Shown here: positions 10,183 through 18,766 of the stretch, in pieces
Position numbering within the stretch: the first letter of the stretch is position 1
Layout: each line of letters starts with the position of its first letter
Origin: Chara braunii
Taxonomy: Eukaryota; Streptophyta; Charophyceae; Charales; Characeae
DNA: 26,109 nucleotides
Direction of reading: 5' to 3'
Assembly (NCBI GenBank): GCA_003427395.1
Contig: BFEA01000478.1
Span: 536,337 to 562,445 of the forward strand
The notes under the pieces: generated by a model
Databases searched by the model: none
What the model was told of the DNA's origin: nothing
The model's input: the letters and a program-made list of their open reading frames with translations, nothing else
Made by a program: the position numbers and the translations under genes

Positions 10183-10440
10183 TTAAAAAAACCGACTTGC
10201 AGTCTGAGCTTGCACCATGGCAGGGTCTCTCACTTTTCCAGGAAGTCGGTACGTTAGGTCTACTTCCCCCACCCGGGGACTCTCAATGACCTGCTCCTTC
10301 AAAGCCCTGATTGCCTCAGGGTCCGCCAACCCATAGGCCGTGACCATCTCCATGACGACATTGACGTTGGAGAGACAACACTTCCGGGCGCTCTTCCCTC
10401 TCAAACTTCGCGACTAACCTCCGCCCCTCGTTTTCTGACT
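10183..10440 (-). pseudogene. Upstream polyprotein fragment of the same element
   Basis: The minus-strand frame 10404-10183 reads GLADPEAIRALKEQVIESPR and VDLTYRLPGKVRDPAM, and a second frame before it has ENEGRRLVAKFEREER. A T7 run (plus-strand A7 near 10189) lies where this frame ends and the RT-linker frame begins at 10156, suggesting a frameshift in one polyprotein. I do not recognise a domain; position suggests the gag-protease/RT junction of a retroelement. Confidence 0.5.
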
Positions 10441-11470
10441 CTTCAATAAGTACCTGATCCCACAGTACATAGTAGAAGAGCTTTTAGGAAAAAAAGGGGA
10501 TCCCACATGCTTTCCCCAACTTCCCCGTCCGAGGGCGCTGCAACGAAAAACGGCTGTTTCTACTGTGGGAAAATTCCGTGTCGCCACGGCCTTGAGCCAT
10601 GGCGCGAAGTTGGTAGGAAACGGTAGGTACCCCGCGACCCCCTACCCTTCCCCCAAAAAGTAGGCATATTTTCGGGGTTTTTTTTTTTTTTTTTTTTTTT
10701 TATACAAAACGGCCAGAAGCCCCAATCGTAAAAGCGCCAAGAAGTTCGGGCCTGTGGGATCCGAATTTTTTCCTAAGGAGGGTTCTGTACTTCTCCTACT
10801 TTCAAGGAACTCTTACGACTTTTTCGTAGAAGTTCATAGAGGGATCAGCCTCTAAGTAGTGTGGGATCAGACCCTGAACCCCCTCCCAGGCCCAGCTTTC
10901 CCGTTACTTTTACGGATTCTTGGCCGTAAGTAGTGTGGGATCAGACCCTGAAAACCCCCTCGGCGCAAGGCGCACGCCTTTCCGCAGGGGGATCAATCCA
11001 CTGCTGACACGCACGAGGGGAGTAGTAGAAAAGAGGCGAAACTATTTCCGACCCCACATCTGCGGGTACAGTATGGGATCCCAGTTTACATCGAAAAGTA
11101 CCTCCACTGCAGTTATGGGATCAGTACCTAAAGCCGAAACTCAGCGACGAACGGGCAGGCTCCCGCCCAATCTATCGGGGAAGCTCAGGAGTAAAGAACG
11201 GTCCTCTGCAAGTCAGCAGAGCCACCGCTGATCGACGGATCGGGAGCTCGAACCTCCCGGACTCGAATAACGGCCCTGTTTCATCACCCTCAACTGTGAA
11301 TGTGAATTCGGCGTTTCTTCCCGTCGCTTATCCGACGACAAGGTCGTCGAGCGAAGGAGGGCGGAATGGGATTGGGCTGCATGGTCAGAACAGAGTTTGT
11401 CGTTGAAACGGGACGAAAGGCGGGCAGCATTTGTGGCGGGGTTTAAACACGGAGGCTTCGTCGCTGACTG
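10441..11470. repeat. GC-rich region with repeated TGGGATC motif
   Basis: The 26-bp text that begins TAAGTAGTGTGGGATCAG occurs exactly at 10853-10878 and 10927-10952, 74 bp apart. TGGGATC also recurs near 10755, 11073 and 11117, and its complement GATCCCAC near 10499. Poly-T lies at 10678-10701. A plus-strand 103-codon frame at 10920-11231 has no family features. On the minus strand, GGGAGGTTCGAGCTCCC near 11243-11259 could form a tRNA-like T arm, without the rest of a tRNA. The region may be the untranslated leader or LTR of the minus-strand element to its left. Confidence 0.45.
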
Positions 11471-12140
11471 TTAGCAACGCGGTCCTGATGACATGAGGTC
11501 ATTCTTTCCCCTTCCCTGTCTTGCTCCCTCACTGTTTTGTCTGTTTTTTGTCTCCCCGTGTCTGCCGCGTCGTCGTTCATCTTTTTGCCGTTCATCTAAG
11601 CGTGGTCGTGAAGTTTTTCCCTCGCCCTTTCTCTGAGTTTATTTTTTCCTCTGGCCTGTCCTCTGGCTCCCCGTCTTGTCTTTTTCTAATCATAATCTTT
11701 AATGGCTGACAACCGCCTCGCTCCCTTTCCGCCGCTCCCTTTCCCCCTCCCATTCGTTTCCCCTTCTTCTCCTTTCCCTTTTCTACCCCTTTGTCACGCC
11801 CACGTGGTCATCTTGCTGTTGTTGCGACCACCTCCTCCTACACAGGTCTGGTTGTCTCGGTGTATTCCTCCCTCGCAGCTTGTTTCCACCGAATGTTTCT
11901 GGTTTGTCTTTTTTTTTTTTTTTTTTTTTTTTTTTGAACTTGTTTGTCTTTAACGTCTCCCCTTTGCTCCTCCTCCTCGGTCATCTTCTTTTCTTTTTCT
12001 CCATCTACTTTCCTTTCTCCTCGTCCCCTGCTCATCTCCTCCCTCCGCTTCTCTCTTCCTTCTGTCACAGTCTTCTTTTCCGTGAGTAGAGGCGGCACTC
12101 TATTCCCAACCACTATCCGTTCATCAATCCAGCACCGGAT
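11471..12140. repeat. Pyrimidine-rich stretch with poly-T
   Basis: CT-rich throughout (CTCCTCC, TTTCC, CCCTTTC words), with an unbroken T run at 11909-11935. All frames are compositional. No gene recognised. Confidence 0.7.
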
Positions 12141-12350
12141 TGCTTATGTGTGTGTCGTCTTTGGGATGGGAACGGGCTGCTAGCATGCTACCATAACGGC
12201 AAGTCCTAGGAGGACACCGAGTTGAACTTTCAATAATGAGAGTAATTGGATACAAAATCCTAATTAGCAGGAATTCAGATTTGGATGTTCGTCGTCAATA
12301 TGAGAGGCAAATTCTAGGGAAGTCTCTCTTCTTTCTGAAATTTTCTTTTT
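12141..12350. other. Stretch with no recognised gene
   Basis: Mixed composition, short frames only. Nothing identified. Confidence 0.5.
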
Positions 12351-12355
12351 CTTTT

Positions 12356-12387
<32 letters not shown>

Positions 12388-12411
12388 TTTTTTTTTTTTT
12401 TTTTTTTTTTT
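12351..12411. repeat. (CTTT)n plus poly-T
   Basis: CTTT tetranucleotides pass into a T run ending at 12411. If read on the minus strand it could be the A-rich tail of an old retroposed copy. Confidence 0.95.
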
Positions 12412-13062
12412 GAAGATCCATGTGGTAGTAGCGGATGGACCGATTTTGAAGCTCTTACCACTGTGTGTAGCAAAGAAAGAAACGGGAGATAAGGATAAAT
12501 GGGGAGGCAAGTGGGGCAGATGCAGAGTGTTGGTGGGGAAGAGGGAAGGAGGGAGGGGTGGGGGGGAAAGGAGGGGGAGATGGAGTAGAGCAGGGAGCGC
12601 GAAGCAAAATGATGGTGAGACGGAAGGTCTGCTACGCATCCACTCCTCCACCAATTCATTCATCAACTAATCGATCGATGCAGAAATCAAGGACGCCATT
12701 GCCATGAATCGCGACAAGAGTCCTATGGTTGCTAGCCAAGGAAAAAAATACTAATTGAATTTCCGATCGGGCAAGGATCCAAAGCAATGAACCTCATTTG
12801 TATTTGTATTTCCAGGTTCAACGTAAGGAAGGTTGGGGGATTTGATTTTTGCGATCGATGGTGATCTTTGCAATTGCGGGGAAGGTGGTTTGGCGAAGTG
12901 TGCATTTTTGTTGTTCAAGAATTCCAATCTTTTAGTCGAAGAATTATGCCTGAACCAAATCAATCTATCGATCAAAGAATCAGGAGGGTCAAAATAGAGA
13001 GCAAGTCCTCCGGGAATCAATCTAGCAATCAAACAATCTATCAATCTTACCTGTGTCGTTCT
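12412..13062. other. Stretch with no recognised gene
   Basis: G-rich low complexity at 12500-12600 (GGGAGGGGTGGGGGGG words), then ATCGATC-rich sequence around 12660-13030 with short repeats such as CAATCTATCGATC and CAATCTAGCAATC. No protein or RNA gene was recognised. Confidence 0.5.
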
Positions 13063-13134
13063 GTTAAATTGGAACGATACAGAGAAAGAAGATTAGCGTG
13101 GCCCCTGCGCAAGGATGACGCGCATAAATCGAGG
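13063..13134 (+). pseudogene. U6 snRNA pseudogene, copy 1 (diverged)
   Basis: The text GTTAAATTGGAACGATACAG, then AAGATTAGC and GCCCCTGCGCAAGGATGAC, then GCATAAATCGAG, follows U6 spliceosomal RNA. A four-base insertion lies inside the highly conserved ACAGAGA..AGATTAGC segment, and the sequence leaves U6 after ATCGAG, before the 3' end. The ACAGAGA box contacts the 5' splice site, so the insertion alone makes function unlikely. No T-run terminator follows, and no plant USE/TATA promoter was seen upstream. Confidence 0.88.
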
Positions 13135-13487
13135 TTAACAAAAAAGAAAAAGAGAGCGGGAGAAATTGATCGATACGTTCTTTACGGAAACCACGAGCAG
13201 TGGTCCGCCTGGATAAAATGGATCTCCCAGGAAGTGGGGAGAAAGGAAAACATAAAATAAATGGGCAAATTCAATCGAAAGTGGTCAATTGATCGATCCA
13301 TTACTGTTCAATGGGACAATTGATTTATGGCTGAACGATTTGACCGCGAGCAGGGTCGACCAGATGGTGAAAATATGGGCAGAAAAGGAAACGCGCCAGA
13401 GAAGAGCAAGGAAAAATGCCGAGAGAGGAGGAAGGATGAGTGGATGGAAAAGAGATATTGAAATGGTGGTAAGGCACTATTTTGCGC

Positions 13488-13490
<3 letters not shown>
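13135..13490. other. Stretch with no recognised gene
   Basis: Purine-rich DNA leading into the (GA)n tract. The 117-codon frame at 13289-13642 is partly a translation of GA repeats. Confidence 0.5.

Positions 13491-13562
<72 letters not shown>
13491..13562. repeat. (GA)n microsatellite before the gap
   Basis: Pure GA dinucleotides. The same repeat resumes after the assembly gap at 13701. Confidence 0.97.
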
Positions 13563-13566
<4 letters not shown>

Positions 13567-13595
13567 GTCTACGGAGGCGAGCACGGGAGAGGGGG

Positions 13596-13614
13596 CTGTC
13601 TCTTATACACATCT
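13596..13614 (+). other. Tn5/Nextera mosaic-end sequence (probable adapter)
   Basis: The 19-base text CTGTCTCTTATACACATCT is identical to the hyperactive Tn5 transposase mosaic end used in Nextera libraries. It lies 36 bp before a run of 50 N and beside a (GA)n tract where assemblers often fail. A chance match of 19 bases is very unlikely, so I read it as library adapter kept in the assembly. The bases between it and the N run are of doubtful origin. Confidence 0.93.
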
Positions 13615-13650
13615 ATGCCTGTCTGAGTGTTCGGCGGATTGAGTGTGCGT

Positions 13651-13700
13651 NNNNNNNNNNNNNNNNNNNNNNNNNNNNNNNNNNNNNNNNNNNNNNNNNN
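13651..13700. other. Assembly gap (50 N)
   Basis: A run of exactly 50 N between two (GA)n tracts. The size is probably a placeholder. Confidence 0.99.

Positions 13701-13757
<57 letters not shown>
13701..13757. repeat. (GA)n microsatellite after the gap
   Basis: Pure GA dinucleotides directly after the N run, ending in GACAAGGGGG. Confidence 0.97.
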
Positions 13758-13759
<2 letters not shown>

Positions 13760-14481
13760 AGGGGGACAGTTTTCAAAAACGTGGTTGGGGTCTAGATTCT
13801 GATCATTGTTTTGTTTGCAGTTCTATGTATTTTGGCTCTCTGCGATCAGCCCGCGGAATGGTCTAGGGCACCGATCAAAGCACATCCGGGGTGGAGAGAA
13901 TACTGAAGGACCGGTCAAGCACATGAAATAGGGCATTGTAAAACTCTCGTGCGGCTCAGGGAGTTCTTAGGCGGTGGGTTTTCGATTGTACTATTCTCCG
14001 CTGGTTGTGGGGGTACAAACTCTCTCGTCAGGCTTTTACCCATTTACAGGAGGATGGACGGGCATAATTACTAGTAATGCACTGCTTGGCTGAAGTTGTG
14101 AAGCGCTCGCTTGACAGCAGGAAAGCAGGGAGCTTCCCTTGGCACCTGGCCTGACAAGCACATCTACGTGCAAGCCAGAGAAGTGCGGCTTTCTTGCATA
14201 TTGACTTGCTGTGGCCGCACGGGCACATACACGCACGCTCACACTCACACAACAGGCATCCCAGCACGCGCACGTACAGGCACAAGTCATGCACGCACAC
14301 ACACAAAGGACGGACAAACACAGACACATCATAACACAAACTCACAACAAAGCACACACATCGTCAGACACAGAACACGCGCAGACACGCACGGAGATGT
14401 TCTTAGCGTTCCCCTTTGTTGAGTAATGAGTGATCGAAGTCATTGAGATAAGTTGCGTGCGAACATTCCAGTCTGAAACGC
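13758..14481. other. No recognised gene; CA-rich patch
   Basis: Nothing was recognised except degenerate ACACGC / CACACA sequence at about 14220-14400. The frames across it, His/Thr-rich on plus and Cys/Val-rich on minus, are compositional. Confidence 0.55.
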
Positions 14482-14492
14482 CTTGCTCGCCT

Positions 14493-14502
14493 GGACATCC
14501 GT

Positions 14503-14534
<32 letters not shown>

Positions 14535-14577
14535 GGCCCCTGCGCAAGGATGACACGCATAAATCGAGAAATGGTCC
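14493..14577 (+). pseudogene. U6 snRNA retropseudogene with poly-A tail, copy 2
   Basis: Starting at GGACATCCGTTAAAATTGG the sequence follows U6 through ACAGAGAAGATTAGC, GCCCCTGCGCAAGGATGAC and AAATCGAGAAATGGTCC. The block ACATCCG before TTAAAATTGG is of plant type (animal U6 has a different spacer). The 5' stem-loop is absent or changed and, instead of the T-run terminator of Pol III, 24 A residues follow. That is the mark of a reverse-transcribed, LINE-mobilised copy. CTTGCTCGCCTGG at 14482-14494 and CTTGCTTGACAGG at 14603-14615 may be a decayed target duplication (10 of 13 identical). No upstream USE/TATA was seen. Confidence 0.9.
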
Positions 14578-14601
14578 AAAAAAAAAAAAAAAAAAAAAAA
14601 A
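14578..14601 (+). repeat. Poly-A tail of the U6 retrocopy
   Basis: Pure A run directly joined to the U6 3' end. Confidence 0.95.
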
Positions 14602-14620
14602 GCTTGCTTGACAGGTTTGC

Positions 14621-14699
14621 GTAAACTGGACGAACAGGAACACAGCTTCCAAAGAAGCACAGACACACCTCCAGCAGTGCTCCTGTTCTTCCAGTTTAC
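14621..14699. repeat. Inverted repeat, 23-bp arms
   Basis: GTAAACTGGACGAACAGGAA at 14621 (arm to 14643) is mirrored at 14677-14699 with two mismatches. The loop contains the first copy of a 19-bp direct repeat (14661-14679). Confidence 0.85.
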
Positions 14700-14925
14700 G
14701 GCAACAGAGGGCAGCTTTTTCTTCTTCTTCTTCAAAAAAAAAAAAAAAAAAGTTTCAATTTCCGCATCACACACCTAATGAGAGAAGAAAGGTGTGTGAT
14801 GCGGAAATTGAAACTCTGTTGCCGATCAGACTTGTGCTGAAAAGGGCGTTGTTGTGGACTTGATTTTTTTTTTTTGCAAGCCGGTGTCATACAAAAACAC
14901 GAAGTCAGACACACCTCCAGCAGTG
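14661..14925 (+). repeat. 19-bp direct repeat pair
   Basis: AGACACACCTCCAGCAGTG is identical at 14661-14679 and 14907-14925. It brackets the hairpin structure and an A/T-tract-bearing insert, so it could be a target-site duplication or a relic of a local duplication. Confidence 0.8.
14752..14814. repeat. Perfect 25-bp-arm hairpin
   Basis: The arm 14752-14776 (GTTTCAATTTCCGCATCACA then CACCT) is exactly complementary to 14790-14814, with a 13-base loop. The pairing continues as GGCAACAGA (14700-14708) with TCTGTTGCC (14815-14823) once the stretch 14709-14751, which contains CTTCTTCTTCTTC and an 18-base A run, is skipped. That stretch looks like a later insertion into the left arm. Confidence 0.85.
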
Positions 14926-15075
14926 ATTGGACGCACATGTGCCATTGGACTTTTTTGAATCTTTTCCCATAGAAGACTAATTAATTCCCGACGATAGTAT
15001 TTTTGGTCGGTGTATGCAAATGTATGCCTTTTTTTTTTTTTTTTTTTTTTTCCCCCTTGGCGTGCGTCCAATCAA

Positions 15076-15304
15076 GAACGAGTCACAAAGTCAATCAAAT
15101 GCTGTTCTCTGCGAATATGGGGTTCCGGTCGTGTCAATTGGTATGCTGGATCCGGTTTCCAGCAAGTGCAGCTCCCCGCCAATAGATTGGAGCCATCACT
15201 ACAGGAGGAGCCCTCCCTTGGAGAGTGCTCTTATCACCTCCAATGGTCGGCCCTCCAAGGGTGTTCCTTAAAAAAAAAAAAAAAAACTGAACGAGTCACA
15301 AAGT
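15076..15304 (+). mobile_element. Retroposed sequence with 16-bp target duplication
   Basis: GAACGAGTCACAAAGT is found exactly at 15076-15091 and at 15289-15304. Between them lie about 178 bp of unique sequence (15092-15269), then 17 A residues (15270-15286) and CT. A poly-A tail next to the 3' copy of a 16-bp duplication is the signature of LINE-mediated (target-primed) insertion. The insert holds a pairing CCCTTGGAG / CTCCAAGGG and other short inverted words, so the source could be a structured small RNA or a SINE. I do not recognise which. Confidence 0.85.
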
Positions 15305-15707
15305 GCAACTGTGTGGGAAGGCGTTCATTTTGGTGTGTGCTTGAAGATGCCTCGACCTGTGCCGGATTTGGGTTTTCATAGATCTGTGCGGGGTTTGGTT
15401 TTATGTATCCTGCGTACTGTAAATTGATTTTCGTCTTCGGATTCAAGCAGTTAACTTGGATTTCATCGATTTAATCTGGGTGTGGGTCTAATTGTCCTAC
15501 CTGAATTGCTCTTCGTCTTGGAATCCAAATCCAGCAGCTCCAGACTTCAAGATCACTTGCTGTTTTCCGTTGGCACCACTACCGGTAGCAGCAACCAAGT
15601 TGTAGAAGGTTGTAGTGCTGTTACCGCCGCTGCTGCGGGCTGTGTTATTTCTGCTTGTGTGGTCAAGAAGACGGGAAGGTGCTTGAGATTAGAAAGAGAA
15701 AAAGTGC
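15305..15707. other. Stretch with no recognised gene
   Basis: The plus frame 15482-15730 has a Val/Ala/Ser-rich stretch but no family features. TTCGTCTT with neighbouring AATCCAA/GGATTC words recurs near 15430 and 15510. Nothing else identified. Confidence 0.45.
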
Positions 15708-15790
15708 ACCAACTGAGCCAACGAGCCTAGCTCAGTTGGTACACCCACGAACTCTGTTGAAATACAGACCCAAGTTCGATTCCAGTCACA
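15708..15790 (+). ncRNA. tRNA-like sequence, candidate SINE head or tRNA pseudogene
   Basis: TAGCTCAGTTGG at 15728-15739 fits the Pol III A box (D arm), and AGTTCGATTCC at 15773-15783 fits the B box (T arm), with a usual spacing. A weak anticodon arm TCTG..CAGA surrounds TTGAAATA. The T stem and acceptor stem do not pair, so it is not a working tRNA. A reversed copy of the A-box region, ACCAACTGAGC at 15708-15718, pairs exactly with GCTCAGTTGGT at 15730-15740. A tRNA-derived SINE or an old tRNA pseudogene would both fit. Confidence 0.6.
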
Positions 15791-16109
15791 TCAGACGACC
15801 AGCTCAATGATAATATCTCAAGGCCGTCGCCCTTTTAGGGGAAACAAAAAGACGAGGGGAGGGAGGAAAGGGGCTTTATGAAAAAGAAAAAGAAAGAGGA
15901 AAGTGCCCTTTCTAGTACCTTCCTCGAGTACTTATGCTTCCACTTTCATGAGAAGAGAAGGGGGTCAAGAAAATAATGTTTCTTTTGTCTGTGCATGTCT
16001 GTTGTGTGTGGCCATTGGTAGGGGAAGCGGCTGTGCAGGTACATGTTTGGAATTGGTATGCCTGGCTGACTGTGCGATTTCTTGGGTGAGATTCGTAGTG
16101 AGCATCATC
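15791..16109. other. Stretch with no recognised gene
   Basis: Purine-rich from 15840 to 15905, otherwise mixed. A GTGCATGTCTGTTGTGTGTGG segment near 15991 resembles part of the repeat that follows. Confidence 0.45.
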
Positions 16110-16359
16110 AGCTGCTGCCACTGCTGGGTCTGTTGCTTGTGCTGCCAAGCGTGAGGAAATGTGTTTAATAGCAGCGAACATATATTGGTGCATGTCTGTG
16201 TGTCTGTCTGTGGAGGAGACAAATGCTGCTGCCACTGCTGCGTCTGTTGCTTGTGCTTGTGCTGCCACTGCTGCATCTGTTTGACGAGCTTTGTTTAATA
16301 GAAGTGAACGTATATCTGTGCATGTCTCTGTGTGTGTCTGTTGGTGGAGCAGACAAATA
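16110..16359. repeat. Two tandem copies of a ~115-135-bp unit
   Basis: Each copy reads CTGCTGCCACTGCTG.GTCTG, TTGCTTGTGCT, GTTTAATAG.AG.GAAC, ATAT.T.TGCATGTCTSTGTG, GGAG.AGACAAAT. The second copy has an extra CTTGTGCTGCCACTGCTG insertion. The Gln-Trp-rich minus frames are translations of this repeat. Confidence 0.8.
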
Positions 16360-17079
16360 TTCTTGGAGACAATTTTTGAATAGAAATGCCGGTCCTGTAC
16401 GACTGGACCTCGGTAACTTTATGATCATGTGGGGAAGATTCGGAGTTTGCTGTTTTTTTTGGCTCAGTTGCACAAGGAATACTGTCGGGCCAGACCACGT
16501 TTTGGGAGCTCCAGAGCTAATAAGCTACTGCTGTGCTCCAAAGGCTGAGCTGCTGCTGCAGTGTGTACTACATTCTTGGTGGTTTTAGCAACACCAGATA
16601 GTCAGATACTCCAGGGACTGCAGTCATCATCCAGCTGGTGAAAGGAATTTCCTGTGAATACATCAAGTGGAAAAGCAAAAAAGAAACCTGTCCTGCAGTC
16701 ATCATCAGTCTGCAATCTAGAGCAGAATCTGCAACTGGCTTCGGGTCTGGTCTGCAGAGCCCAGATAAGAATATCATGATGGAGATTCTGCGTAATGGGT
16801 GTTTTAACGGTCGGCAGGTTTTGTCAATTGCGTGCAGTGGGAGAGAGTGAACTGTTGTGTGCTCCGGCTGTTGGTACTTGCATGCACGGGGAATGTGTCC
16901 AAGTTGTTATCTGATGTGAGTGAGAGAGGAGGAGGAGGAGGAGGAGGGTTCACAATAACGCATCTGATTGCTGGCGTTCTCTTTTGTTTGGTTGAACGTG
17001 AGAATGGCAATCGTTACCGGGGATCGATACCTCGATCAACTTGCGGATTTCGTTGATCAACACGGTAATTACACTTGTT
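16360..17079. other. No recognised gene; short repeats
   Basis: CTGCAGTCATCATC occurs at about 16618 and 16693 and may be another small duplication. A (GGA)n patch lies near 16928-16946. No coding region was recognised. Confidence 0.45.
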
Positions 17080-17860
17080 GTAATGATGACATCATCATAA
17101 ATCTGTTCGTGATGATGATCCCGGTCTGGATGGTTCTGTCTTGACTTGGCAGTGCCAGTCGGGTGAGGCTGTAGCCGTTTGGGTGCTTGGAGGGGGAGGC
17201 TCTGACGATGGTTTGCGTGTTGCATGTTGAATAGCACCTCACTAGGAGGGAGAAGTTTTTCTTTGTTTTGGAAATGTGAGGTCCGAAAGCAATCTGTTTG
17301 TTTTCTTTTGTCCTTCCTTTCTCGCTTTGGTTTGCTTTGCTTTAATCCCCTTGGCAATGGGGAACTGTGAGTAATAACAGTTCCAGTCGTCATAAAGTAT
17401 GCAGAGGATAGGACCTCATCAGAGGGCGGTCATGTTTGCAAAAAAAAAAAAAACGAAAGGAAAAGAAGATCAGGAGAAAACGACTGATGACGTCATCACT
17501 ATTCGAACAGAAGGGAGGCAGCGCATGGAGGGAAAACACGAAAAAAAGATCAGGTGAAAACCCGTGACCATCCTCAAGAATGTAATGGAAGAGACACCAA
17601 CACACATGGTGTAAAAGTTTGAAGGACAGGGAAAACAGAGGAATAGCCCACAAAAAGAGAAGGACAAGCAAACCAGAGAACAGATGGATCGATTCTGGAT
17701 GATGCTGGATGGTTCTGTCTGAACTCTAAACCTTATCCGAAGGGAAACTATGGAGGTCATGAGCAAAATGACATCATGTGAAAGCCACTGACGTCATCAA
17801 CAATCTAACAGAGGAGACAACAACATATGGAGTGGAAGAGGGAAGGCCATCAAAAGAAAG
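17080..17860. repeat. Diverged repeats with TGACGTCA-like palindromes
   Basis: TGATGACGTCATCA occurs at 17485-17498, CTGACGTCATCAACAATC near 17788, GATGACATCATC near 17086 and ATGACATCATG near 17769. GATGGTTCTGTCTKRACT appears near 17129 and 17709. Around the two main copies, GAACAGAAGG / TAACAGAGGA and GCGCATGGAG / ACATATGGAG correspond, so an old ~305-bp tandem duplication seems likely. The palindrome is a typical bZIP (CRE/TGA) binding core, but here it is part of a repeat. Confidence 0.5.
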
Positions 17861-18766
17861 GAACAGCTCACAAGAAAGAGCAGGAAGTTCGAACTGGAAA
17901 ACAGACAGCTTGGTTCTCTAAGTCCTCTCCTTTCTCCCCTTTTCTTCTGCGAGCCCCTGAGGACTCTGCAGTCTATACCCCCCCCCAAAAGCCTCAAACC
18001 AGTGGGATAAACTAGACATGATACCAGCCAGATCTTCCACCAAAGTCGTCGATGTTTTGTGATGATTAGAAGCTGTACTTCATAACAATAGGTAGCAGGA
18101 CTCGATTGCAACGGCGGCAGTGGGAATGACAGCTGTGGAACGTATTGTAATGCCTGTGGGTCCCAGTTCATATCATGCACCTGGCTGTCAGCGTCCACTG
18201 TGCCTCCTAACGGACCGCATCTTTGCCCAAGAATCCCAAAGGAAATAGAAATAGAAGAGAAAAGAAATGGAAAACGGGAAATGATAAAGTGTATGTTTGC
18301 TGCCTGTCAAGCATACTTGCAGCTAATCCCTCTCAAAGAACATCGGACTGGTAAAGGTCCGAGGAGTGCTTTGTTGTGTCTGGACTCAGCCAACAGCAGC
18401 TGCAAAATTGTAGAGCTGCTGTTTGCTGCGTCTACCCTTTATGTCTGCAGTTGGTGTTTGCAAAGCCTCCTGTACGCCACACTGTATTGCATAAACCAAC
18501 CTGAGAAGAGAGAAAGAAAGAGACTGAGGGATCTTGCTTCCTGTTTTTTGTCATCAACCATCTGGTGCCAGCATAGGCAGCAAGGCTCTTGGACTCTGCA
18601 GTGCTGTGGTGACCCTGTGGTGTATCATTGAGGATCTTGTATAGATGCATCTTTGACTCTATCTGACCTTAATGTATGTGTGCCATTGCTTTGATTGGTC
18701 ACATTTGCGAGCTGCCATGCTGACGTGGAGACGTGAAAGCTCTGTCCTTTCATTGATAATAAGAAA
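17861..18766. other. Stretch with no recognised gene
   Basis: Frames of 133-143 codons occur on both strands (17797-18198 minus, 18200-18631 plus). They are Cys- and Ser-rich without conserved motifs, and I see no splice context that supports them. Possible transcribed non-coding DNA or unrecognised exons. Confidence 0.4.

Noticed and set aside
10920-11231. 103-codon plus frame
   Set aside because: It begins inside a repeated TGGGATC block and shows no family features; likely chance in GC-rich DNA.
11235-11262. tRNA gene suggested by GGGAGGTTCGAGCTCCC on the minus strand
   Set aside because: Only a T-arm-like hairpin is present; no pairing acceptor stem or convincing D arm was found.
12236-12670. 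144-codon plus frame and 131-codon minus frame
   Set aside because: Both pass through (CTTT)n/poly-T and G-rich low complexity, with no conserved motif.
13063-13134. A functional U6 gene
   Set aside because: Insertion in the ACAGAGA region, missing 3' end, and no terminator or promoter elements.
13482-13866. Arg/Glu-rich frames across (GA)n and the N gap
   Set aside because: They are direct translations of a dinucleotide repeat and unknown bases.
17409-17499. CTGATGA near 17483 (plus) and near 17418 (minus) as hammerheads
   Set aside because: The first is part of a TGACGTCA palindrome, and neither has helix II/GAAA in place.
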